From Sulfurimonas sp. SAG-AH-194-C21 (GTDB lineage: Bacteria > Campylobacterota > Campylobacteria > Campylobacterales > Sulfurimonadaceae): 51,331 nucleotides of DNA. The stretch covers positions 1 through 51,331 of the forward strand of contig NZ_JAEMVC010000013.1 of NCBI RefSeq assembly GCF_029215985.1. The letters run 5' to 3'. How positions within the stretch are numbered: the first letter of the stretch is position 1; every line of letters begins with the position of its first letter. The notes beneath the pieces are model-generated. The model was not told the origin of the DNA. It was given only the letters and a program-made list of their open reading frames with translations, and searched no databases. A program made the position numbers and the translations under genes. This document shows positions 26,184 through 34,346 of the stretch, piece after piece.

Positions 26184-26762
26184 TTAGCTAGTAATTAATG
26201 TTAGTGCTTTTTGGTACTCGTGAGGATGGTTAAGATTTAAGAAGGTGTTGTCATTTTTAAAAGTGACATAGTCTGTTTTTGAGTTTTTAAGTAAAAAGTT
26301 AAGTTTATGCTTATCCTCTTCAACCATTTTCTCAAATGCCGGTAGTAAGGAACGGTGATAAATCCCACACAAGGGCTGTATCTTATCTTCTGTTGTAGCA
26401 ACTGTTGCATCTACTTCACTAGAGTCTGCGTTAATGAGTTTTAAAATAGTTTCTTCATTTATAAAAGGAGAATCTACACTAATAGTGAAAAAAGAGTCAG
26501 CTCGGAGATGCTCAAAGATAGAGATAAATGCAATAGTAGGGGCAAAAGTATTTTCTGTTTTTTTGTCTTCTATAAAATTTGCATCAAAAGAAAATTTATC
26601 TTTATTTTTGCAAGAGATATAAACATTTGTAAATATTTTTAAAAGTCTGGAGTATTGAAATTCTGTAAGAGTTGTAAAACCCGCAAAAGGAAGAAGAGAT
26701 TTATCTTCTCCCATCCGAGAGCTTTTCCCACCTGCAAAGATTACACATGGAATATTTATCAT
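26184..26762 (-). CDS. mobA: Molybdenum cofactor guanylyltransferase
   Basis: The 192-residue protein carries the nucleotidyltransferase motif FAGGKSSRMGEDKSLLPF (residues 9-26), SVDSPFI and PLCGIYH. MobA adds GMP to molybdopterin. The start chosen (MINIPCVIFAGGKSS) is the ATG at 26760-26762, 4 nt after the leuC stop. A longer in-frame ATG at 26828 would overlap leuC by 62 nt and adds a leucine-rich stretch without family similarity, so it is rejected. SoxC-type enzymes normally use molybdopterin without GMP, so the main clients of MobA are probably other enzymes outside the window. Confidence 0.9.
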   Translation of the reverse strand: MINIPCVIFAGGKSSRMGEDKSLLPFAGFTTLTEFQYSRLLKIFTNVYISCKNKDKFSFDANFIEDKKTENTFAPTIAFISIFEHLRADSFFTISVDSPFINEETILKLINADSSEVDATVATTEDKIQPLCGIYHRSLLPAFEKMVEEDKHKLNFLLKNSKTDYVTFKNDNTFLNLNHPHEYQKALTLITS

Positions 26763-26766
26763 AAGT

Positions 26767-28026
26767 CTAGCGAGGGTCTGTAATATAACCAGTAATAGCT
26801 GAAATAGCTGCAACAGCAGAATTAGCAAGGTAAACTTCAGAAGAACGGCTTCCCATTCTACCTACAAAGTTACGGTTTGTAGTTGAAATTGCTTTTTCAT
26901 TATCGCCAAGTATTCCCATGTACCCACCAAGACAAGCACCACAAGTAGGATTTGAAACTACTCCACCCGCATCGATGATGATATCCATATATCCAAGTCT
27001 ATAGGCTTCTTTTAATATGCGTTGAGTTGCTGGAGTTACGATAAGACGAACATCTTCGTGAACACGTTTGCCTTTAAGAATTTCAGATGCAATTTTAAGG
27101 TCACCTAAACGTCCATTTGTACATGAACCGATAAATGCTTGGTCTATTTTGATGTGATCAGCTACTGCTTGAGAAACAGGATGTCCATTTGATGGTAAAA
27201 ATGGGTAAGCAATAACTGGTTCAAGGTTTGCAACATCTATCTCTAAAACTTTACAATAAACAGCATCATCATCAGAGTAATGAATACGAGGTTCACGAGC
27301 AAGGTTTTTATCAGATAAAAATTCTTTTGTTACATCATCATAAGCGATGATTCCAGATTTTGCACCAGCTTCGATAGCCATATTACACATAGAAAATCTA
27401 TCGTCCATATTTAAGTGAGGGATTGTACTTCCTGTAAACTCTAAAGTTTGGTACAGTGCACCATCAACACCAAGTAAACGGATGATTTCTAAGATGATAT
27501 CTTTACCAGTTGTATGCTCTTTAGGTACACCACTTAAGACGACCTTGATAGACTCAGGAACTTTAAACCAGTTTCCACCGCTTATCATTGCAAATGCAAG
27601 GTCAGTTGAACCCATACCAGTTGAGAATGCTCCTAAAGCACCGTGTGTACAAGTATGTGAATCCGCACCGATGATTACATCACCTGGACAGATAAGACCT
27701 TTTTCAGGAAGTAAGGCATGCTCGATTCCCATGTCTTTTTCATCAAAAAAATTTTTCATTTTATGTTGTTTTGCAAAGACACGAGATATTTTTGCTTGAT
27801 TTGCAGAAGCGATATCTTTTGCAGGGATAAAGTGATCAAGAACTATAGAAAACCCATCAGGATTAGCAAGTTTAGTAGCACCACTAAGGTTAAACGCAGA
27901 GATAGAAATAGGAGTTGTAATATCGTTACCGATAACCATATCGATGTCACAGCGGATGATTTCACCAGCATGAACTTCGCGACCTATGTGTTGTGAGAAT
28001 ATTTTTTCAGTTATTGTTTGAGCCAT
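26767..28026 (-). CDS. leuC: 3-Isopropylmalate dehydratase large subunit
   Basis: The 419-residue aconitase-family enzyme isomerises isopropylmalate in leucine synthesis. Iron-sulfur cluster ligands are Cys302 in GSCTNGR, Cys362 and Cys365 in NPTCGACLGG. GADSHTCTHGALGAFSTGMG (120-139) is the substrate-binding stretch. About 420 residues is the length of the short LeuC/HacA subfamily. The small subunit leuD is not adjacent. It is followed 4 nt later by mobA. Confidence 0.9.
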   Translation of the reverse strand: MAQTITEKIFSQHIGREVHAGEIIRCDIDMVIGNDITTPISISAFNLSGATKLANPDGFSIVLDHFIPAKDIASANQAKISRVFAKQHKMKNFFDEKDMGIEHALLPEKGLICPGDVIIGADSHTCTHGALGAFSTGMGSTDLAFAMISGGNWFKVPESIKVVLSGVPKEHTTGKDIILEIIRLLGVDGALYQTLEFTGSTIPHLNMDDRFSMCNMAIEAGAKSGIIAYDDVTKEFLSDKNLAREPRIHYSDDDAVYCKVLEIDVANLEPVIAYPFLPSNGHPVSQAVADHIKIDQAFIGSCTNGRLGDLKIASEILKGKRVHEDVRLIVTPATQRILKEAYRLGYMDIIIDAGGVVSNPTCGACLGGYMGILGDNEKAISTTNRNFVGRMGSRSSEVYLANSAVAAISAITGYITDPR

Positions 28027-28095
28027 AATGTATGAACCTCTTATGTATAATTAATATCGCGATTATATCATAAGAGCTTGAAAGTGAGGTTTGTT

Positions 28096-28800
28096 TTATT
28101 TCTTTTTAATCTTTTTAATCTGAGTTTCTATAAAATATGCAACAGACTTTAGTTTGACATCATTATACTTTTTCTTCCATGAAGGCATATCATCTGAGCC
28201 TGCACCCCAGAAATGTCCACCATATTTGGCGTATAAAAATATTTGATCTTCATCTAAAAGTGTACGTGTGAGATTGTAAGGATAGATTAAATCTTTATTG
28301 TCTTTTGAAGCTTCAACATAGGTACTTTCGCCGTTACCAGTCTCACCATGACACCATGCACAACGGCGTTTAAATATTTTCCCTCCAACTTTAAGCATGC
28401 TCTTTTCCTCTTTTTCGCTTAAAGTAGTTGACTCATTAAGTAAGTCTTGAATTCTTTGTGTTCGATGCGAGTTAAAAGTTGTGCTAATGTAAGTAGCAAC
28501 TGCATAAAGTTGTTCTTCTGTATAAACACTTTTAAAAGATGACATTAATTCAGAGTGTGCCCCCCAATGATGTGCTCCATATTTAACTATTTGAAAAGAT
28601 TGATCCTCTGTAAGGATTGTCTCATTGAGTTTTCTAGGAGTTACCACAAGTTTCATCTCCGGATTTGTTTCACCTTTTACTCCGTGACAAGATATGCAAG
28701 TCTCTTCATAAACTGCCTTTCCTAATGCAAGGTTACTTTTTTCTGCATAGATAATACTTGGAGAAAGAAAGATTATAAAGCTAAGTATAAAAGTCCTCAT
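28096..28800 (-). CDS. Two-domain cytochrome c
   Basis: The 234-residue protein has a signal peptide (cleavage after IIYA, about residue 19) and two cytochrome c domains in tandem: C35xxC38H (TCISCHGVKGE) and C147xxC150H (RRCAWCHGETG). Candidate axial methionines follow in each domain (SELMSSF, SDDMPSW), and the HHWGAHS / GHFWGAGS stretches show the two are duplicates. It is a periplasmic electron carrier. It is last in a run with a cupredoxin and a di-haem peroxidase. Confidence 0.88.
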   Translation of the reverse strand: MRTFILSFIIFLSPSIIYAEKSNLALGKAVYEETCISCHGVKGETNPEMKLVVTPRKLNETILTEDQSFQIVKYGAHHWGAHSELMSSFKSVYTEEQLYAVATYISTTFNSHRTQRIQDLLNESTTLSEKEEKSMLKVGGKIFKRRCAWCHGETGNGESTYVEASKDNKDLIYPYNLTRTLLDEDQIFLYAKYGGHFWGAGSDDMPSWKKKYNDVKLKSVAYFIETQIKKIKKK

Positions 28801-28810
28801 TGTGGTTGCC

Positions 28811-29125
28811 TTATTCCGCTGTTACTTCGAGAAGCATATTTGGGTGAATTGCACATTCGATGCTAAAAGTTCCCGCTTCTTTTACAGTAACAGTCTTATT
28901 TGTACTTGATGACTGCATTCCTGTGTCAAACTCATTCGCTTCATCATCAGTATAGGCATTGTGCGCAAAAGCATCAGAGTTTTTAAAGGTAATTGTGTCT
29001 CCAACTTTAACTGTTATGCTACTTGGTACAAAAGTTTTTCCCTTTTGGTCAATTATATGGTCTGCGGCATTAGCAGATAATGCAAGTGTTAAAGAAAGTA
29101 GAAGTGTTTTTAGTAGTGTATTCAT
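28811..29125 (-). CDS. Plastocyanin-like cupredoxin
   Basis: The 104-residue periplasmic protein has a signal peptide (cleavage after ANA, residue 20) and the type 1 copper ligands His55 (AFAHNAYT), Cys91, His94 and Met97 (ECAIHPNM). The short loop between Cys and Met is typical of plastocyanin/amicyanin-like cupredoxins. It carries single electrons. Lying 20 nt after the peroxidase gene and 10 nt before the cytochrome gene, it is likely part of their electron chain. Confidence 0.9.
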   Translation of the reverse strand: MNTLLKTLLLSLTLALSANAADHIIDQKGKTFVPSSITVKVGDTITFKNSDAFAHNAYTDDEANEFDTGMQSSSTNKTVTVKEAGTFSIECAIHPNMLLEVTAE

Positions 29126-29145
29126 TATAGAATCCTTTTTTTAAT

Positions 29146-30162
29146 TTATTGTGGAAATTTTGTTGGTATATGAAGTTTCATATTTGGACCCTCAAGGGCA
29201 TGTAAGAATGTTGTGATTTTACTAATCTCTGAACGACTAAGCTCATTATCCATAATAAAAGTAGATTTATTTTTTACATTATGAATAAATCTACCACCAT
29301 TACCACAGATATGAGTTGCTTCTGTTAAAGACTTAACACTTCCATCATGCATATAGGGTGCAGATTTTACGATATCACGGAGTGTAGGTGTTTTAAATAC
29401 CCCATACCATGCAGCTCTTGCTTTTACATTGTATCTACCAAGCTCTTTTCCTTTTAACTCTCCATCGTTAAGTCCAATGTTATGAAAACTACCATCAGAG
29501 AAGTTAAATCCATCATGACATGTAGAACAGAGTGCTTTTCCTCTAAAGAGTTCAAAACCAGCCTGTGCTTTTTTACTCATAGCATTACTATCACCCATGA
29601 TATACTTGTCAAAAGGAGCTATAGTAGAGACAACTGTTCTCTCAAAAGATGCTATCGCTTTTGCAAGGTATTCTTTTGTAATAATACCCTTAGACTTAGG
29701 ATATGCTTTTTTGAAAAGTTTTTGATAGCCTTTTATCTTGTTAAGTTTTGGTATCAAAGTTGTCAGTGGCATGTTCATTTCAACATCTGCTTCGATTGGA
29801 CCTAACGCTTGTTGTTCTAATGTTCGTGCTCTTCCATCCCAAAACTGTCTGTTTTGGTATGCCGTGTTTAGTACAACTGGAGAGTTCCTTGGTCCAACTC
29901 TTCCCTCAAAACCTACTGCTTTTGGAGCAGGGTTGAGGTCTGTCCAACCACTTAGTGGATGGTGACATGTTGCACATGAGATAGTGTCATTTGCAGAGAG
30001 TCTTGTATCAAAGTAGAGTAGTTTTCCAAGCTCAATACGCTCTGGAGTCATCTTGTTATTTTTAGGCTGTGGAACTTCTGCTGGTCGTAACCATTTTGAA
30101 GCATCTTCATTGGCTTGGAGTGCTACTCCAAGTAAAAGAGTGGCGAGTAGTATTTTTATCAT
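29146..30162 (-). CDS. Di-haem cytochrome c peroxidase (CcpA/MauG family)
   Basis: The 338-residue periplasmic protein has a signal peptide (cleavage near LQA, residue 17) and two haem sites, C63xxC66H (ISCATCHHPLSGW) and C212xxC215H (LCSTCHDGFNFSDG). Further family motifs are NSPVVLNTAYQNRQFWDGRA and the C-terminal KTPTLRDIVKSAPYMHDGS with a possible axial Met. The family reduces hydrogen peroxide to water using electrons from small cytochromes or cupredoxins; both are encoded next to it. It lies 20 nt after an MCP gene. Confidence 0.92.
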   Translation of the reverse strand: MIKILLATLLLGVALQANEDASKWLRPAEVPQPKNNKMTPERIELGKLLYFDTRLSANDTISCATCHHPLSGWTDLNPAPKAVGFEGRVGPRNSPVVLNTAYQNRQFWDGRARTLEQQALGPIEADVEMNMPLTTLIPKLNKIKGYQKLFKKAYPKSKGIITKEYLAKAIASFERTVVSTIAPFDKYIMGDSNAMSKKAQAGFELFRGKALCSTCHDGFNFSDGSFHNIGLNDGELKGKELGRYNVKARAAWYGVFKTPTLRDIVKSAPYMHDGSVKSLTEATHICGNGGRFIHNVKNKSTFIMDNELSRSEISKITTFLHALEGPNMKLHIPTKFPQ

Positions 30163-30182
30163 TGTATATTCCTTTTTGTGAG

Positions 30183-32039
30183 TTATATTTTAAACTCTTT
30201 GAGTTTTACTGTGAGTTCATCTGTCATTGCATGTAAGTTTTCACTTGCCCTAGCAACATCACCAATACTCTGCATATTGTCATTAGAGATGGTATTGATA
30301 TGCATAATCTTCTCGATGATGATATCTGTCTTTTTAGCATTTTCTCTATATCCATCAAGTATATTCTCAGACATAGTTGTTGACTCTTGCATCATACTAA
30401 CCGTTTCGTTGATTCTCTCTCCTACCTGCGAAGAAATAGTACTCAGTTCATCTGTATCTGCAGAGTTTTGATTCATTTTGTTTGAGCTATCTACGATAGA
30501 CTGCACTATGACATTAATAGTTGCATTAATCTCAGAAAGTGATTTTTGAGTTCTTTCTGCAAGTTTACGTACTTCATCTGCAACAACAGCAAATCCACGA
30601 CCATGCTCACCCGCACGAGCTGCCTCTATAGCTGCATTAAGTGCGAGAAGGTTTGTTTGGTCTGCAATGTCAGAGATAACCACTAGGACATTTTTAACCT
30701 CTGCTGCATCTGTAGAGAGTTGTGATAGAGAGTCCGCTAGTTCAGCTTGTACTTCTGAGTTGGTCTGTACTTGTTGGACAAGATGCAAGATGTCTTTTTG
30801 TGTTGCTTCTAGGTTTTGATTTGATTTGATGATATTTTCTTTACCATGTTGTGCTTCTACAATTGCACTTTTTAAATCTTCTCTCATCGTTGTACTTTGG
30901 TCCACTACACTATGAAGCTCTTTGTTTTGCATATCAGATCTGTTTCCAACTTCTCTAGCCGTTGATTCGAGTGTTTCAGAGATAGATAAGTTTTGTGATG
31001 AAGTGTCAATAATCCCAGAGAGTAACATTTGTACTTTTTCAATAAAATTGTTTATGTAGTGGTTTGCATCTGCAATCTCATCTTTAGAGTCTGTATATAA
31101 TCTTTTTGTTAAGTCACCATCACCTTCTGTAAGTTCTTTAGCTGTATTTATCAGTTTCTTGATAGGTGCAGCTATTGATTTGTTTATAAAAAGGAGAAGA
31201 ACTACAATAAAGAGTCCAAAAAGAAGTTGTACCGTTAGGGAGATATTTGCAAGTGCATTTATCTTACTATCAAAGAGAGGAGGATATGTTACAAGCATAT
31301 TGCCGAGAAGTTTTTCATTCTTCTGCATCACTATATTCATATCACCAAGAAGACCTTTTTTCGAACTTAAACCTTTTTTCTCAAGTGCTGATGCAACTTC
31401 AAAAAAGTACTGGTTGTATACTTTTAAGTCATCTTTTATCTCTTTGTTGTTCTTTACATTTCCGTCTATATAGTAAAGAAGGGCATTGTATGTACGTTTA
31501 AATTTCTTGATATATTTTTTATTATGGGTAATTAAAAAACTTTTTTCAAACTTTCTTAGTGTTAAAACCATGCTATATATATCTTGATTTTGCATTCTTT
31601 TGGCAAAGAGTTCTGCTTTTTTTACAGCATCAAAAAGTTTTTTCTGTAAACCTTTTTTGGATGTATAACCAAGTTTTTCTTGAATACTAACAATATTATT
31701 AAAATTTTCTTGATAGAGTTGCATGTTTTTGAGGATTTCATCTATGTCTTTTGTATTTATTTCTAGTTGAGCTAGTTCTGATTTAAATGCTTTTGCATTC
31801 TGGGTAAAGATTGTGTAATCATTTTTAAAGTTTTGAGTATGAGTGTCATTTTTATATGCTAAAAAGTTGAGACTATCGGTAGTTAAAGCTCTCATGTTAG
31901 AGTTTATTTTATAAATATATGTTTTCGTATCATTTAAATTATCACTTTTAGAGAGCATAAAGTTCACTATATATATGTTTAAGACAATAGAGATAAGAGA
32001 TAATGAAACAACCCCAAGAAGTTTATTTTTTATTGTCAT
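30183..32039 (-). CDS. Methyl-accepting chemotaxis protein, membrane-bound
   Basis: The 618-residue receptor has an N-terminal transmembrane helix (about 8-28), a long helical periplasmic sensor region, a second helix near 265-290 ([14 protein letters not shown]), a HAMP domain, and a cytoplasmic signalling domain with the hairpin tip [20 protein letters not shown] and [18 protein letters not shown]. It relays a periplasmic signal to CheA. The ligand cannot be told. It is 20 nt upstream of the peroxidase gene, so they may be co-transcribed. Confidence 0.93.
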   Translation of the reverse strand: MTIKNKLLGVVSLSLISIVLNIYIVNFMLSKSDNLNDTKTYIYKINSNMRALTTDSLNFLAYKNDTHTQNFKNDYTIFTQNAKAFKSELAQLEINTKDIDEILKNMQLYQENFNNIVSIQEKLGYTSKKGLQKKLFDAVKKAELFAKRMQNQDIYSMVLTLRKFEKSFLITHNKKYIKKFKRTYNALLYYIDGNVKNNKEIKDDLKVYNQYFFEVASALEKKGLSSKKGLLGDMNIVMQKNEKLLGNMLVTYPPLFDSKINALANISLTVQLLFGLFIVVLLLFINKSIAAPIKKLINTAKELTEGDGDLTKRLYTDSKDEIADANHYINNFIEKVQMLLSGIIDTSSQNLSISETLESTAREVGNRSDMQNKELHSVVDQSTTMREDLKSAIVEAQHGKENIIKSNQNLEATQKDILHLVQQVQTNSEVQAELADSLSQLSTDAAEVKNVLVVISDIADQTNLLALNAAIEAARAGEHGRGFAVVADEVRKLAERTQKSLSEINATINVIVQSIVDSSNKMNQNSADTDELSTISSQVGERINETVSMMQESTTMSENILDGYRENAKKTDIIIEKIMHINTISNDNMQSIGDVARASENLHAMTDELTVKLKEFKI

Positions 32040-32115
32040 ATATTGTATCCTTCTATATTTTTGTATATTCTATACTTAAGTTACTTAAGTTAAAATTAAT
32101 TCTTTTAAGTTGATT

Positions 32116-32628
32116 CTAATCAGTTTTAAGTTTATGTTTGAGCGCTTTTTTGATAAACTCAGTTGAACAGAAAAACATACTGATAAAAATAGGATTGAGC
32201 TTTACTTCCGTCTCAGATACAGAGTCAAAGACTTTAAAGTTAAAACCGGCTCCGTCATTTGGATTTTGAGGAGTTACTATAAACTCTATAGGAGTAAGGG
32301 CACGCACCATGTTAAGAATATTCTTTCTTTTTTTAACATTTTCTTCACTTAAAATGTTAAAGTCAGGATTCTCAGAACTTCGGTGATTATCTAAAATAGC
32401 ACGGATGAGGTCTACCTTATCTTTAAACACAACTTTGTTCCATTTTATAATAGTATGGTTTGAAGCAACTTGTGAGTTTTTTTCACTCAGTCCTGAAGGT
32501 TTTTTACTCTTTATAGCCTCCATTAGTTCTAAAAGAAAGTTTGCCCCGCCCACACTATCAGCTGCCTTAGTCATAAAAAGATGGATAAGAGCTTTTGTCT
32601 CTTCGTTTTGTTTGTTAAAATTACACAT
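32116..32628 (-). CDS. Hypothetical protein, 170 residues
   Basis: I do not recognise this family. The protein is predicted cytosolic, mostly helical, with no membrane segment. It begins MCNFNKQNEETKALIHLFM and contains KKRKNILNMVRALTPIEFIV. The ATG is 3 nt after the stop of the GGDEF gene, so it is coupled to it, and the MCP gene follows at 76 nt. A 21-base piece that includes its first codons is repeated upstream of the GGDEF gene. Confidence 0.65.
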   Translation of the reverse strand: MCNFNKQNEETKALIHLFMTKAADSVGGANFLLELMEAIKSKKPSGLSEKNSQVASNHTIIKWNKVVFKDKVDLIRAILDNHRSSENPDFNILSEENVKKRKNILNMVRALTPIEFIVTPQNPNDGAGFNFKVFDSVSETEVKLNPIFISMFFCSTEFIKKALKHKLKTD

Positions 32629-32632
32629 AAAT
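32612..32632. repeat. 21-bp direct repeat, copy A
   Basis: This 21-base sequence, covering the start codon region of the 170-residue protein and the end of the GGDEF gene, is identical to 34309-34329. The two copies flank the GGDEF gene. Confidence 0.7.
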
Positions 32633-34197
32633 TATTTTTCCTTTTGAAATTGATATACTTGATTCTTACCATTGGTTTTGGCTGCATACATCATACTGTC
32701 TGCATACTTTATAAGTGTTTTCATGTTTTTTGCATCTTGGGGATATAAAGAGATTCCAATACTAGCACCGATATGAATTAACTCTTTGTCTATCACTAAT
32801 TCTCGATTAATCTCTTTTACAATAGTATTTGCAATCTGTAATGCTTCTTGTGAATTTTTGATATCTGTTAGAATTACAGTAAACTCATCACCCCCAAGTC
32901 TTGAAACAAAGTCACTTTTTCTGATGCAAGAGAGTAGAATTTCTGATACTTTTATAAGAAGTTTATCTCCTACTTCATGTCCATATGTGTCGTTTACTGC
33001 TTTAAATCCATCTAAGTCAATAAACATTAAGGCTAGCACTTCTTCATGTCTTTGTGCTCTTTGAATCTCGTTTTCAAATTCTATTTCAAAGAGCCTTCTG
33101 TTTGGGAGTCTAGTTAAAGAGTCATAAAGTGCCATCTCTTTGAGCTTTTCTCTATTTATAATAACATAAATTCCAAAAAGATAGAGTATTGATGTTATCG
33201 TAAAAAAGAGAAGTATAATATAGTCATGCTCTATTTTGAGGTTACTCATGTAGTCTGATGCTACATATTTCACTATATAAGCGATATTTTTAATACCATC
33301 ATTGCTTGGTATAGGAAAGAATGTGAGGATAATATTTTGATAGTTATAGATAGTATCAAGTGAAAAGACTTTTTTCGTGTTAATATTTTTTTCTATTTGA
33401 GCTTGTAAAGTAGGTGTTGAAATCTGCTTGTAAATATTTTTATCATTCTGGTTTTTATGACTGAAACTCTCTAGAAAATAGTTTTCACTTTCCCAGGTTG
33501 GTTTGTAGTTAGTAAGATATTGTTTTTTGATAATTGTAGAGTTAGAAATCTCTTTATTTACTAAAATGTGAGAATCATAGAGAAAATCATCTGTCACACT
33601 CTCTAAGAGCTCTTTAGTAGAGAAAGATATCTCAACACTCCCGATGTGCTCTTTGTTTTTGTTAAAAAGAGGATATACAAAACGCAATCCTGCCATAAAT
33701 GCACAAGCCTCAAAGCCTTCTTGTGGTTTAAGGGTAGCATTTGCTTTGACAACACTATGTCTGAGTTTTGTTAAGTCATCCCCAAAGGTATCTGGTGCAT
33801 ACATTCTAAGAAAACTTTTATTATCAGGTGTATGAAAATGTACTTGAGAAATACCCATGTTAGCTAAACGACGGTAGTTTCGGATAAGTAATCGATAAAT
33901 CTCTTTTCTATATATATCTTGTTGTTCTTTTGTTGCATTGAGTGTTTGTGAAAGCAGGGTGATAAGTTTTGTGTTTTGTGAGTACATAGAATAAATATCT
34001 TTACTCATTATTTTATAGTATTTATACACAGTATCGTATTTAAGTGTTAAAAGTTCATTTTGAGTATTTAAATAGTATGTTTTTTTACTACTCTCTAGTT
34101 GATGTATGGCATAATTACCAAGAAATAAAATTACAATAAATACAATACTCAGAGCTATAAATTTACTTTTTTTTGTATTAAACATTGGACAAAACAC
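32632..34197 (-). CDS. Membrane-bound diguanylate cyclase with Cache-like periplasmic sensor
   Basis: The 521-residue protein has a transmembrane helix at about 11-30, a periplasmic sensor (about 35-320) with SQVHFHTPDNKSFLRMY and PLFNKNKEHIGSVEISFS typical of Cache-like domains, a second helix at about 325-348, and a GGDEF domain. The active site is intact: RLGGDEFTVIL (GGDEF at 435-439). The product-inhibition site R426xxD429 lies exactly five residues before it. It should make c-di-GMP. ATG 34197 is used; an in-frame ATG at 34185 is equally possible as neither has a clear ribosome-binding site. Confidence 0.92.
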   Translation of the reverse strand: MFCPMFNTKKSKFIALSIVFIVILFLGNYAIHQLESSKKTYYLNTQNELLTLKYDTVYKYYKIMSKDIYSMYSQNTKLITLLSQTLNATKEQQDIYRKEIYRLLIRNYRRLANMGISQVHFHTPDNKSFLRMYAPDTFGDDLTKLRHSVVKANATLKPQEGFEACAFMAGLRFVYPLFNKNKEHIGSVEISFSTKELLESVTDDFLYDSHILVNKEISNSTIIKKQYLTNYKPTWESENYFLESFSHKNQNDKNIYKQISTPTLQAQIEKNINTKKVFSLDTIYNYQNIILTFFPIPSNDGIKNIAYIVKYVASDYMSNLKIEHDYIILLFFTITSILYLFGIYVIINREKLKEMALYDSLTRLPNRRLFEIEFENEIQRAQRHEEVLALMFIDLDGFKAVNDTYGHEVGDKLLIKVSEILLSCIRKSDFVSRLGGDEFTVILTDIKNSQEALQIANTIVKEINRELVIDKELIHIGASIGISLYPQDAKNMKTLIKYADSMMYAAKTNGKNQVYQFQKEK

Positions 34198-34308
34198 TTA
34201 TATCATATCTTTTCATTTCATATTATACATCAATTATTACTGTTTTAATTCTTAACTGTCTTTGTTGGTGACTTATGATACTCTTCAACTTTCCACCGTT
34301 TTCATAGA

Positions 34309-34329
34309 TTGTTAAAATTACACATAAAT
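34309..34329. repeat. 21-bp direct repeat, copy B
   Basis: This sequence is identical to 32612-32632. On the minus strand it reads as an ATG followed by four of the same codons (M-C-N-F-N), but the frame closes after seven codons. It lies 17 nt after the stop of the Cache-like gene. Confidence 0.7.
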
Positions 34330-34346
34330 AAAAGGTAGTTGATTTA

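Noticed and set aside
26763..26828. Upstream extension of mobA
   Set aside because: It adds a leucine-rich stretch overlapping leuC; the family N-terminus begins at the ATG at 26762.
29482..29965. Plus-strand ORFs opposite the peroxidase gene
   Set aside because: They are antisense to the haem-binding regions and have no ribosome-binding sites or family features.
34303..34334. Seven-codon ORF starting M-C-N-F-N
   Set aside because: It stops after seven codons and has no ribosome-binding context beyond the repeated segment; treated as a duplication remnant.
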